Part shown: piece after piece, positions 43,255-53,837 of the stretch
Layout: the number at the start of each line of letters is the position of its first letter
How positions within the stretch are numbered: position 1 is the stretch's first letter
DNA from: Corinectria fuckeliana
Taxonomy: Eukaryota; Ascomycota; Sordariomycetes; Hypocreales; Nectriaceae
NCBI GenBank assembly: GCA_019137255.1
Contig: WPDH01000379.1
Coordinates: forward strand, 35,932-99,931
Direction of reading: 5' to 3'
DNA length: 64,000 nucleotides
Made by a program: the position numbers and the translations under genes
The notes under the pieces: model-generated
What the model was told of the DNA's origin: nothing
What the model saw: only the letters and a program-made list of their open reading frames with translations
Databases searched by the model: none

Positions 43255-45899
43255 TCATCTGGTCAGCCCATCTGACGCGGCCGACAAGACCTCGGCAATT
43301 TTCCTAGCCATATCCGACTTCTTTCCCAGTAGCCACAGCCCCTTGATACACTCTTCAGCTCTTCCCAAGCTTTCCCTAAAGTCCTCGTTGTTGTGGCCCA
43401 GCGTCGCCCTGCCGTACCGCAAAGATTCGTCAGCCTCGCCGAGGAGTATGACCGACGCCTTGCTAAACGCCCTGATGAGGATCATGGTCCAGGGCTCGGT
43501 CAGGATCGTGCCCTCGTTGACGGCGTGGTGGAAATCCGGCAGCTGCGGCGCGGCGAAGCTCCCGGCGTCCTCGACCGGCGGCGTGGCCACGCTCGCGAGG
43601 TCGGACAGCTCGCGCACGCTCGCCTCGCGGATGCGCGACGCCATCCGGCTGTTGACGCGGCTCCCGACGGTGGCGTCGATGCCCAGGCCGTTCTCGTCGA
43701 CAAAGTCGACGAGGTCGGCGAGCATCAGCGCGGCGAGGTGCCAGTGCGCCGAGATGCAGACGAACCAGCTCTGGATGCGGGCGGGCACCGAGTGGAAGTG
43801 CTGCACCAGCTCGCGGAAGAAGGACCCGTACGTCATGTTCCAGTAGCGGTAGACGGAGGTGGTGCTCCGGATGATCTCCTCGACCTTCTGCCCGCGGCCG
43901 CCCTTGCGCAGGATGTTCTGCAGGTAGGACACGTGGCGGAAGAGGAGGACCTTGACCGGCGCTGACTTGGTGACGGCTTCGGCGGCGGCTTCGTAGGGAC
44001 AAGGGTAGTGGAGGAATTCGCCGGGGGCTTCTAGGTCGTCCTGGATGAATACATCGATCTTCCAGCGACCGCTCGAGGTTTCGTCCACTTCGGCCGTGAC
44101 GGAAGGGTCGTCCTGGGGCAGGGAATGTTGACAGTCCTCGTCGGAAACAACGAGCGGCCGCTCGTTCATCGACGAGGAGACTGTATCGAACATGACGGCC
44201 AGCCAGTAGAGGAGGTCGATAGTGCTCCGGTCCTCGCTGTTCAGGGAGAGGCCACTCGCTGCTTGTTTTCCATTGCCGTTGGTGGACAAGTCAAGACGCC
44301 GTCGAAAGGAATCGTATCGATATTTGAGCGCGTGCATTTTCCGAGCTGCCCTCTCCATGTAGATTGGGGGTCCCTCTTTCGATAGTATGCCGTTGAGTTG
44401 AGACAGGACTGCGGTCTTCACATCGCGAATTCCATGGCAGCTCGAAAGCATTGCCGGGTCAATCAATCCCGGACTGTCGTCGTCTGACCATGGCTTTTGC
44501 GTCAACCCGAAGATGAGCTCCGCGCACACCACCCTGTAAGACTCCAGGTCCGAGACGTCCTGCAATGCTCGTTGGGCCTGTTCCCAGAAGTGGCGCTGAA
44601 GATTGCGGTCGAACTCTTCCGCCATCTCCTCGGCGATTTCCTCGAGCGGATTGTCGTCACCGGCGTCAATGGTCGTCGAGTATCTCTGGCGCTGACGCCG
44701 GCTGCCTTGGGCCCATTGAGTGGCAAACGCCATGATGGTAAGGTGGAGAGCTTTGATGGCTGCTCGGTCCTCCGAGCGAGCTAGATGAACCATGTTGGTC
44801 GCTTTTGCGACGCGATCGAGTTTGATGGTTCGACGATAGATCCTGTTGGACCAGAACGGGCCCCATTCTATCTTGAGACTGGCGACGCTCGCCACATCTG
44901 GCATCCGGCGCTCTGTCTTGTAGGGGCAGGTGACTTCTGTCAGCCAGCACGAGAGGTTGTGCTCGAAGACGTCGTGGTAGATCTGGAGCAGGTTTCCCGA
45001 AATGAGTTGGTTGTTGGACCTGGCCATCATGGTCTGGTCGATGGAGAACGGAGAGAGCGCGCTGCTCTGGTAGTCGGTCCACCCACTCGACCGGCGGCGT
45101 CGCTTCGAGGTTGGCCAGCCGCTGTCGCTCCTTGGGGGCTGGGAGTGAGAAGAGGAGATGGACTGGCTGGTAGAGCAGGCTTGGGGGAGCCGGAAGGCAG
45201 AGTAGACGTCAAAGTCCAGCTCGGCGGGCGGGCATGAGTCGACTACTGAAGGGTTTGAGGCGTCGCAGGACACTGCAGATGGAGGGACCCCGTCGAGTGA
45301 GATTCCCTGCAGCTCAGCTTGAGATGCATCTTCATCCGGCAGTGCACCGAACTGCAAGGCGTCAAGCTCGCCGCCGGGCAACGCGGCTGACAAGTCCAGC
45401 TCGGGGATGGCCACGTCCTGGAACACGAGATGCTGGATTTGAGTGGCATCTTGGAGAAAGGCGGATGCGCAGCCCGGATCAAACTCGTCGTCTACCGAGT
45501 CAACCGCCCACGGCTGGCTGCCGTCGACGTCGATCCTCTGACGCTTTGAGGGGAGAGGGAGGATGTCACCGGGGGGACCACTCGCACTCGACGCGGAAGA
45601 TGCGGCGGATCCGAGGCGAACCTGCGACCAGGCCCATTCCATGGTGCACTTCTTTTTCGTCTTGAGGCAGTAGGAACATGGCCGCGGCCGAGACTCGGCA
45701 TCTTGAGGCGCCGTCAGCAATCCCGGCGTGGACAGGGGTGAGTGAGGGTGAGGATGAGTAAGTAAGGCGACTGACCAATGCGTTCGCGGGACTCAGTCGA
45801 CGTCTCGCCGGGCGACCGTCGGGCGACGTCCAAAGGCGGGGCATCGCAGGCCCGCTTGGATCGTCTGCACTGGTCGCAGGAGTGCTTCTGGCGTCTCAT
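43255..45899 (-). CDS. Second Zn2Cys6 transcription factor
   Basis: Fungal binuclear-cluster regulator, 856 aa from the ATG at 45899 (an in-frame ATG at 46052 would add 51 low-complexity residues). Exons are 45776-45899 and 43255-45701. The 74-bp intron has a less usual GTCAGT donor and a GCTGAC branch. It splits the zinc cluster: CDQCRRSKRAC before it and CSYCLKTKKKC after it, separated by an unusually long loop of about 40 residues (CX2CX6C-long-CX2CX6C). A putative NLS PSKRQRI lies at about 85. The middle domain includes FEHNLSCWLTEVTCPYKTER, WGPFWSNRIYRRTIKLDRVA and ALHLTIMAFATQWAQGSRRQ. The C-terminus is helical. It lies 640 bp from the hydrolase gene and may regulate the hydrolase/BVMO pair. 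The family is certain; the target is inferred. Confidence 0.88.
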
Positions 45900-46536
45900 T
45901 CTGGGGATTCGCGGCGGGCGAGGCGATGCGTTGCCTCGCGGAGTGTACCGGGAAGAGGGCGAACGTCGACGGGTTGCGGACGGGACGGAGATGGTTCCAG
46001 CGCTTCCGGCGAACGTGTTTGAGATGTGTCGAGGAGAACTGGGGAGAGTCAAGGATTTGAGCTGAGTCCACCGTCCTTATGCTCTCCGGACATCCCTGCT
46101 TCCCCCGCTTCCCCGCGTTATGCTAGCTTCAACCTGCAGTATGCGTCAGCAGGCTTGGCCAGATTGGGGTTGGGATCGTTGGGGGGGGAGTGGGGGGAGT
46201 CGTTCACTGCAAGGGTGAAAGGGGGTTTCTTCTCTTGGAGGGGGGCAGTGTAACTTGGTCTTTGGTACTTGATGTGAGGCGGGTGTGCCTTGCGCGGCTG
46301 GGTGCGTACCGTGGGGTGTTGATAGGAGCGCTGATTAGACAAGCCAGCCTCTGTCTACAGGAACATCATGCACATGGGTTGGTTCAGAGAGGGTGTTGCA
46401 GCAGGCTGGATCGAACATGACTTGCGTATACCGACACGGAAAACTAAACATGCCGAGCAAGACACCCCTTCTCCCCTCCCCTTCCCCTTCCACTTCCACT
46501 TGCACCCTCAGCAACCCCTCCAGTTCCGCTCCTCGC
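45900..46536. promoter_or_regulatory. Promoter of the second regulator, with a G-quadruplex-type run
   Basis: About 640 bp. On the plus strand 46166-46197 reads GGGG-TT-GGG-ATCGTT-G8-AGT-G6, which fits the G3+N1-7 rule for four-strand folding. It lies about 270 bp upstream of the regulator's start codon. No gene seen. Confidence 0.55.
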
Positions 46537-47903
46537 CTACGCAATCGCCTTGTAGACCTGGGCCTCAACGTCCGCCCACAGGCCCAGGACCTTGCCATCT
46601 GCGAACGGCAAGATCTGGGTGCAGACGATCCCGGCGACTCCGTTTTCGCGGTCACACCACCACCACACGTTGGGCAGTCCCGCCCAGTGGCCCGTCCCCG
46701 TGGACCGCCCCGTGGCGCCGCCGTTGCTCAGCATGAAGGTGAGGCCCCAGCCCTGCGGCGGGTTCCCCGGCACCGGGTACAGCTCGCCGATGGGGTTGGT
46801 GTACTCGGGCTTCGCCGCCGGGATGAACTGCCGGCTGGCGTCGGGGAAGCCCGCGATCTGGTTGCGGAACATGTCCGCCACGGTGGCCTTGCCGAGCAGC
46901 TTGGCGCCGGTTCGTGGGCATGTTCCGTCGTTGAGGAGCACTGCTAGGACCTCTGCTAGAGGTCAACGGCTGCTGCTTTGCGCGGTAGATCAGGACACGG
47001 GGAAAGACTCACTGCAGTAATCTTGCGCCGTTGCAAACATTCCCGCACCGCCGCTGTTGAAGATCCTCGCCGTTTCGGCCTCGTCGTCCGGGTCGACGAA
47101 CAGAGGCGCCCTGAGCAGGTGGTCTCTGGGTCTCAAAGTCCCGTCGGGGTCTCTGCTGTGCATGTGCGCAAGTCTGGCCCGCATATCTCTGCTCGGAATC
47201 ATCGACATGTCCTTGATCCCCAACGGCTGGAACACATTCTTCTGCAAGTACGCGTTGAGGGTCACTCCAGTCGCCCGCTCGAGCGCTATTCCCGCCCAGT
47301 CGATGCCGACCTAGAATTGTCAGCAGCCGTTCACGAGGCGATTCACTCGCCGCAAAGGCCTGAACCTAGACGTACTCCATATTCCCAGCCTTCGCCCGGC
47401 TGGAAAAGCAGAGGCAGCTGCGTTACGTCCTCGATCCTCCCGGAAATCTCATCTGCGCCCACCGGCAAAGCCCAATCTCGCAGGCGCTCGTTGAAGAAAG
47501 TGTAGCCGAAACCAGCGGTGTGGCTCAGCAGCATCCGCAGCGTGATGCGCTTATTCTTCTTCTCGAATGTCCTGTCAGGTCGAAGAACCTTCAGATCCTT
47601 CAGTTCGGGACAGAGGTTCTCGAGATGTTCCCCGTCGTCCAGCTTGAGGACGCCCTGTTCCACGAGCTGCATGCACGCGACTCCCGCAAGCATCTTGGTG
47701 CACGAGGCGATCCAGAAAATGCTGTCGAGGGTCATTGGGTCTTTGGAGGCAACTCCGCGCGTGCCGGCCGAGTGCGTGAAGAGCTCATTGCCGTCCTTTC
47801 CGACGACGACCACAGTAGTCCCAGGGATGCCTGTCTTTGGATCGGAGCACGCTGCATCCACAGTGTCTCGAAGACTAGAGAGGACTTGGGTGTTGAACGG
47901 CAT
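46537..47903 (-). CDS. Beta-lactamase-fold serine hydrolase (class C/EstB-type esterase)
   Basis: Serine hydrolase of the beta-lactamase superfamily, which in fungi usually acts as an esterase, lactonase or acyltransferase. Exons are 47376-47903, 47013-47310 and 46537-46955; 414 aa. The nucleophile motif SxxK is present as ASCTKM (about 67-72). The conserved tyrosine lies in GEGWEYGVGID across intron 1, as in EstB-type YxL/YxN motifs. The third motif is GHWAG near residue 370. The helical domain carries HTAGFGYTFFNERL. No signal peptide is seen, so it is probably cytosolic. It diverges from the BVMO gene across 666 bp, which makes hydrolysis of the BVMO ester product an attractive role. An acyltransferase of the LovD type is the main alternative. 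Confidence 0.9.
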
Positions 47904-48087
47904 GTTGGTTTCAGTGCCAAGATTAGAATGGGATTATTTGATTATGGCTGAGGACTATCTAGATCCAATCTTGGAGATTTGTAAGAGCCACGGGCAGTCC
48001 TTTAATACCCGGCTCGCCGCAAAGGACATCTGATACTCTCACAGCAACAAGAGATCGACACCATCACAGACCGTCTTCGCGGGGTCA

Positions 48088-48398
48088 TGCGGAGCCGTAA
48101 TGCGGGGTTGGTGAAGCTGTTGCGGAAGTTTATGTCATGATGCGGTTCCGCATCCGCAAACGTTCGTCACTTGATCGTTCGTTCACCTCGTCATTGGTTC
48201 CGCAGCCTGTTTCTGGCCCGCAACCCGCCCGCAGTCTTAGACGAGAATCCGGGGAATGCGGGGGGTTCGCAGGTGACTGCAACCTTCCGCAGAGCAAGAT
48301 GCGGATTCATCGATGCGTGTTCGTCGATGCGGAAAACTGTTTCCGGGACGCCGGGTGTAGACTTTGTGTAGTAGCATTGCGTTGATCGTGCGTCCGCA
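48088..48398. promoter_or_regulatory. Cluster of 14 CCGCA/TGCGG sites in a divergent promoter
   Basis: TGCGG or its complement CCGCA starts at 48088, 48101, 48121, 48141, 48148, 48154, 48200, 48218, 48229, 48257, 48287, 48300, 48328 and 48394. This is far above the fewer than one expected by chance in 310 bp. Spacing is irregular, so it is not a simple tandem repeat. The CGG core is typical of Zn2Cys6 factors. It lies between the hydrolase (minus) and BVMO (plus) starts. Confidence 0.7.
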
Positions 48399-48569
48399 GC
48401 ATCTCTGCATGCGAGAAGAGCAAAGTAAAAGCAACATTTGCTATAAATACAGACCATTTCTCAGTAGAATAATAGAAGACTCATCATCTCAATCACAATC
48501 TCAAGCATTCCAAGTCTCTACAGCATCTTATTGAACCCCGTTGTTGATTTGTCATCTACCTCCGTCAAG

Positions 48570-50493
48570 ATGGGCGAACCAATTCCCAACCACCCCAAGA
48601 AGTTCAACACCGAGCTTACAGACTACTCTGTCTCTCACCAGGAGAAGACTGGCCCTTACGCTGAGAACCTCGAGGTGGACGCGTTGGTTGTTGGCGCCGG
48701 CTTCGGTAAGTTCAACTCCAACCCGATCGTGCCATTGCATCACGCTCTGACACTTTACCAGCTGGAATCTTTATGCTCAAGACCCTCCGTGACCGTGGCT
48801 ACAAGACTGTCATTTTCGAGGCCGGCAACGACACCGGCGGCACTTGGCGCTGGAACTGCTACCCCGGAGCTGGAGTCGACTCCGAGGTTCCCGAGTATGA
48901 GTTCTCCTGGCCCGAGGTTTGGAAGACGTGGAACTGGCCCAGCAACTATCCTACATACAAGGACCTGCGAGACTACTTCAACCATGTCGACAAGGTCGTT
49001 GGCATCAAGAAGGACTGTGCCTTCAACACGGTCGTCGTCGGTGCGGATTTCGATACCGCCACTGGAAAGTGGAATGTGCGCACCGAGGACGGTCGCGTAA
49101 CAAAGGCCAAGTACTTGGTCCTTGGAACCGGATTTGTACGGATGCACATCCCATTGCGGCTTGTTCTTGATCTGTCTAACTGGATTATAGGCCGCACGAA
49201 GATACATCCCTGACTGGCCTGGTATGGACAAGTTCAAGGGAATCATCCACCACTCCTCCTTCTGGCCGGACGAAAAGGTCGAAGTCAAGAACAAGCGATG
49301 CGCCGTCATCGGCACGGGCGCATCCGGAGTGCAAATCGTCCAGGCCTGGGGCCCCGAAGCCGGCTCGGTCAAGGTCTTCCAGAGAACCCCCAACCTTGCC
49401 GTCCCCATGCGGAGAAAGGTGCTCACCGTCGAAGCGCAGGAGGAGAGCAAGAAGTTCTACCCCGAGCTGTTCCGGTACCGGGAGAAGAACTTTGCCGGTT
49501 TCCACTACGACTGGTACGAGAAGAACACCTTTGACGACACGCCCGAGGAGCGGGAGGCCTTCTACGAGAAGGTCTGGGCCGACGGCGGCTTCCGCTACTG
49601 GGTCGCGCTCTACAAGGACAACCTCTTCAGCGCCGAGGCCAACAAGGAGTCGTACAACTTCTGGGCGAAGAAGACGCGCGAGCGCATCGGCGACCCCAAG
49701 GCGAGAGACCTGCTTGCGCCCCTGGAGATGCCTCACTTTTTCGGTATCAAGCGACCGTGCCTCGAGTATGACTACTACGAGCAGTTCAACCGACCCAGCG
49801 TCGACGTGGTCGACATCAAGAACAACGGCATCAAGGAGTTCACCGAGACGGGCATTACTCTTGAGGACGGAACCCACCACGAGTTTGACGTTATCGCGGT
49901 GGCGACCGGATTTGTAAGTTCCCAGATGCCTGATTGAAGATGCGCAATTGCTAACAGGGCTAGGACATCGTGACTGGAGGTAACACACCAACTGCACCCT
50001 TTCGAATGCCACCTGTATGGACCAAGCTAACTGAACGACTCTAGTGATGACCCAGCTTGGCCTCAAGAGCATCCACAACACCGACCTCGAGGAGGAGTGG
50101 GTTGCCGGGGCCAAGACATACCTCGGCACCACTGTCAGCGGCTACCCCAACATGTTCCACATCTACGGCGTGCATGGCCCGACGCTTCTCAGCAACGGCC
50201 CGACGACGGTGGAGGTCCAGGGACGATGGATCGCCGACTGCATCGAGAAAATGAACCTGAACGGCATCAAGTACGTCAACCCCAAGAGCGAGGCGTCGGA
50301 TGCCTGGAAGAAGCAGGTTGTCGACATCAACAACACGATGCTGTTCCCCACCACCCGGTCGACGTACATGGGCGGAAGCATCCCCGGCAAGGTGGTCGAG
50401 CCGGTTTGCTTCCCCGGCGGCATCCCGGAGTATGTCATCCAGATTCGGAAGGCTCTGGATACCTTGGAAGGGTTCGATGTGGTGAAGAAGTAG
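48570..50493 (+). CDS. Baeyer-Villiger flavin monooxygenase
   Basis: FAD- and NADPH-dependent enzyme that inserts oxygen beside a ketone to give an ester or lactone, cyclohexanone/phenylacetone monooxygenase type. Exons are 48570-48705, 48762-49135, 49191-49913, 49964-49979 (16 nt) and 50045-50493; 565 aa. The FAD Rossmann motif is GAGFAGIF, restored across intron 1, followed by WRWNCYPGAGVDSE. The BVMO fingerprint FKGIIHHSSFWPD fits FxGxxxHxxxW[PD]. The NADPH Rossmann motif is VIGTGASGVQ. The second conserved ATGF is followed by DIVTGGVMTQ across the 16-nt exon. Length and motif order are normal, so the enzyme should be active. The start at 48570 fits a CAAG-ATG context. Confidence 0.95.
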
Positions 50494-50611
50494 CGAGAGA
50501 TATTGAGTTGGTCCATAGCCGGCAGTACGCCTGTGTTGGCCAGCCACGACTAGTCGTTACCGGATTTACACATGAATAAGTTTTCAAATCTGCTCTTGAA
50601 ATACGATTGAC

Positions 50612-50899
50612 CTATGCTGGACATTGGCGATGAGATGACTCGGAAGCAGGCCTCGTCGAGCTCGAGCCGTAAGAGATCTCTGATTCTGGTAAAAGGTGGA
50701 GAATCCCATCTTTGAGCCTCCTTCGCGGGCGGCAATGAGCCTTGTAGCGCATCCAGTGCCCCCTCCGACAGCCACGGCCACAAAAGACACCTTTGAGAGA
50801 GTCGCCAAGCTGGTAATCCGGTGCATCCATGCAGCCGGTGCTCCTCATGGCTGCGTGCGTCTTGCAGTTGGCACACTTTGCCAGATGAACGGGCTCCAT
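50612..50899 (-). CDS. Small MYND-type zinc finger protein
   Basis: 95 aa, single exon. CANC near the N-terminus, CMDAPDY, then GVFCGRGCRRGHWMRYKAHC give the CxxC...C...CxxxC...H...C spacing of a MYND finger, a zinc-binding protein-interaction module. The residues after the finger are unremarkable. It converges with the BVMO gene, stops 118 bp apart. Similar tiny MYND proteins are common and functionally uncharacterised in fungi. An upstream exon cannot be excluded, since the frame stays open for about 20 residues before the ATG. Confidence 0.7.
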   Translation of the reverse strand: MEPVHLAKCANCKTHAAMRSTGCMDAPDYQLGDSLKGVFCGRGCRRGHWMRYKAHCRPRRRLKDGILHLLPESEISYGSSSTRPASESSHRQCPA

Positions 50900-51509
50900 C
50901 TTAAGGGACTCGTAGGCGTTGTCTGGGACAAGCTCAATGCTTGGATACAGCAGCTTTCAGAAGGATGAGCATTGGGAATATTCGAAGTATCGGGTTCATA
51001 AATACGTGAGCAGCAATCACAACTGTCCGTGTGGGGTCGGGGATGGTTGGGCACAACGCAACCAGCACACCTCATGCTGTATTGGCCAGTCAAAAGTGGT
51101 ATTGACTTGGAAGAGGGAGAAATGATACTGTCTCGCCCTGTGCAGCAGCCTTTGTTGCACTGGGTGTGATGATCGTAGCCTGACATTACAATCCCTTTGC
51201 GCATGATTATAGAGGTGGTTCAAGCTTTGGGGGCTTAGGTCTCTTTCTGTACCTGGGATGTTCACGCCAGACGTTTATAAATCTGGTAGAGCTTCTGTTC
51301 TATTGGCCGAATCCACAACTCCCTGTAACATCGTGTGATTGTTTTCACGAACCTTATTGTCTCTCCGTTCTTGTAATTCTTATTCTACGTACCGGCCTTC
51401 AAAATGGTAGCCGCGCTACGATAAGAGATAGAGCACTACGTCACTAGCATCCGAGACGATGCCATGATGCACGTTTCACAGTCTGCCGTAATGATAGCCT
51501 TTTACCATT
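50900..51509. other. Gap before the pseudogene zone
   Basis: About 600 bp with no supported gene; base composition drops toward AT. Confidence 0.45.
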
Positions 51510-52040
51510 AGGCCGGAATCATCTCGAGCTTCAAAGATCCCGAAGACGCGCTCTTGAAGCCGCCGAACAAGGTCCTCGTCGACTAGGGCCAGAAGGAATA
51601 TTTATTCAAGCCCTGCAACCCCAGCGTCCAGATTGAACAGGAGTTTAAACCCTACAGATTCTCGCGGACGAGCTGGACCTCAAACTGTACCTCTTTCACC
51701 TCGATGGCGTCGTCATGGACGATTGCGACTTTGTTCCTTGGCCTTTTAATGACCTACATTGACCACAACGGCTGCCCACTGTCCTTTCAGAATCGACGCC
51801 GACGACCCTCTACCCGCACTCAGAGAAAGGTGGGTAGGACAGCTCAATTGTAGCTGCCCTCGCAGCACTGCGTAAGGCCGGCATAGTTGGGGGGAAACGT
51901 CACGGCGAGAATGTTTTGATCGACCAAGACAACACTGCATGACTTAGGGATTTTGGGGGCCGTTCTCCTAAGGGCTGGGTCGACAGGGACATGGCGGGGA
52001 CCGTGGAAGGATCTGGCGGGTATGGATAAGCTGAACATTT
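51510..52040 (+). pseudogene. Decayed protein-kinase-like gene
   Basis: Fragments of a fungal protein-kinase-like domain occur in order but in different frames and with stops. An N-lobe-like stretch (EDALLKPPNKVLVD, then a TAG, then KEYLFKPCNPS) comes first. LADELDLKLY and GVVMDDCDF follow, then LLMTYIDHNG one frame over. Next are IDADDPLPALRE, a catalytic-loop-like GENVLIDQDNTA followed by a TGA, DFGG, and GWVDRDMAGTVEG. At least three stops and two frameshifts are needed to connect them. It is part of a run of broken genes toward the AT-rich end. Confidence 0.7.
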
Positions 52041-52599
52041 CGTCTCTTTATCTGAATGATTCATGGGACTACTGGTTTAAGAATATCATATCGCAAAGGC
52101 AGTAACTATGGCTTTTCTTTACCGAGTTCATAGTCTTTTTAAAAGTTCCTAAACGTCCTCCTCAATAATAGTTAGCCTTTAGCAACAAAGAATGCAGCTG
52201 ATTTAGGGGCACGCTTTTGTCTAGCCTTAACATATAGCCGGAACGAAATATCTTAGATCATCCAGTCTAGCCCTGTAGAGAGCAGCGAATAGGTGGTGAT
52301 CTCGATGATTCTGATTGGCTATTGCAACGTGCATGATTCGCGCAGTACGAGCATCATCATCGATCGCTTTGATACTACTGTAACTAATCACGATGAGAAA
52401 TACGTCATGACACCTTTATGACACGTTCCGTCTCTCAAATCCTCTGGACTGGTATCCTTGTGATGCGCGGGTTTGGTACTACCAGGGCGTCTGGTACTCC
52501 CTGAAGAATCACTCTAACTACGAGCCACAATAAGAAGCCCATTCGGCATTTTCTCCCCGATTGAGGCTGGGGAATTCTGGATTAAAGATCACTAGTTCC

Positions 52600-53250
52600 T
52601 GGACAAAAATACGCGCCGAAAGATCCCATTCAACGGCAGCCTTCACCCTCTTCGTGTCAGACAATAGCATCGAGGGAGCTATGTTTGGAGCTATCCCCAT
52701 GAAGGGTAGTGTTGGGATTGTGACGAAGATCATCAACAAGTGCTACAACAACTCTCGAGAACATGTAGATGTTAGGATCATGCATCTGGTATGGGCTTGA
52801 GTGAGTCTCAGTGTCGCGGCTCCTTAATAGGGTACAAAACGTGGATCACAGAGGGAGGAACCCGGTGTCCGTCTCTAATACACTGCCCTCCCCCATCAAC
52901 GTCTGGGCCCTCTACACGGGCTCCTTATAGCCGCTATGGACATCCTCCTATTAGGCCTGGACCTTGCAGGCGTGCCTTTGCCTGGAATTTGGTTCTGGTG
53001 GCGAGAAGTGGTCCCGGCGCGCGCACATCTGTCTACATTACCGGGTAGGGATTGCTCGACGTCGGAGATGTTAGGGACTACAGGAAAACTTTACTCATAA
53101 ACGCCCAAGTGGAAAGGAAAATGGAAGCTGTAGGATTTAAAGAATAACCCAGGCGAGGTGCACGATCTAGCTGGCGATAAGCCTGAGCGTCTGCAACGTT
53201 TGGTTGAGCAGTGGGAGGTCTACTACTTTGAGACGGAAATGTTTCAACCC
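52600..53250 (+). pseudogene. Decayed arylsulfatase gene (C-terminal half)
   Basis: Pieces typical of fungal arylsulfatases remain: LFVSDNSIEGAMFGAIPMKG (compare the sulfatase MSDNGAEG segment), KCYNNS, YKTWITEGGTRCPSLI, and near the end NPGEVHDLAGDKPERLQRLV then EQWEVYYFETEMFQPGH. They lie in the right order on the plus strand but in several frames, with stops between (for example within KWKGKWKL-stop-DLK). The catalytic N-terminal part with the CxPxR motif was not found. The gene is non-functional. Confidence 0.75.
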
Positions 53251-53837
53251 GGACATAAGTCTGATATAACTACGTGCTGAGTAATTAGACCGGGATATGA
53301 ATCGGATAGAGTTCTATAAATAGGGGCTGGTGTTGTTGATGAGGGTAATACAATGATCGTTTCGAATTGCTTATCAACTCGGACATTTCACTTAAAGCCG
53401 CTATTAATCAGTCCCCCCAGCAGAAAGTGATCTATACAACGGCTTCATATATAAGCACTAGGAATTAGCACCTTAAATCCATGTAGCATGCGGACTTTTA
53501 TTTCGAATTCCGCTCACCGAGCACCACAACGACTGGATCCTTGCAATCGAAGACCCATTCTTCCTTTTATCTGCGGAGCGGGTAAGCTGATGCTCCGAAT
53601 GACAAATTGGCTCTACGTATAACGTTATGTATAACGTTATGCTGTTATGGTTGAGCACTACGCTTGAGAATACGATCCCAACCAAAAAGAGGCTCCGTGT
53701 TCGTTGGGGTTCAGGCTATCTTGTATAAATAGGCTTAACATCGCGACGTCTTTAGATGTCTAACAACCAACAAGAAACATCACTCGAACATTGCTACCAA
53801 ATTGCAAACTTGTTAATTCATTTCAAAAGATCTCAAG
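53251..53837. other. Upstream region of the SDR reductase
   Basis: About 590 bp with no supported gene. It contains a short tandem repeat ACGTTATGTATAACGTTATG (about 53617-53642) and an AAC/CAA-rich leader before the start codon. Confidence 0.45.

Noticed and set aside
43255..50493. Polyketide or peptide secondary-metabolite cluster
   Set aside because: No synthase, carrier or tailoring set is present beyond a BVMO and a hydrolase; a small catabolic module fits better.
51510..53250. Treating the kinase-like and sulfatase relics as intron-rich intact genes
   Set aside because: Too many stops and frame changes lie inside conserved motifs, where introns cannot restore the sequence.
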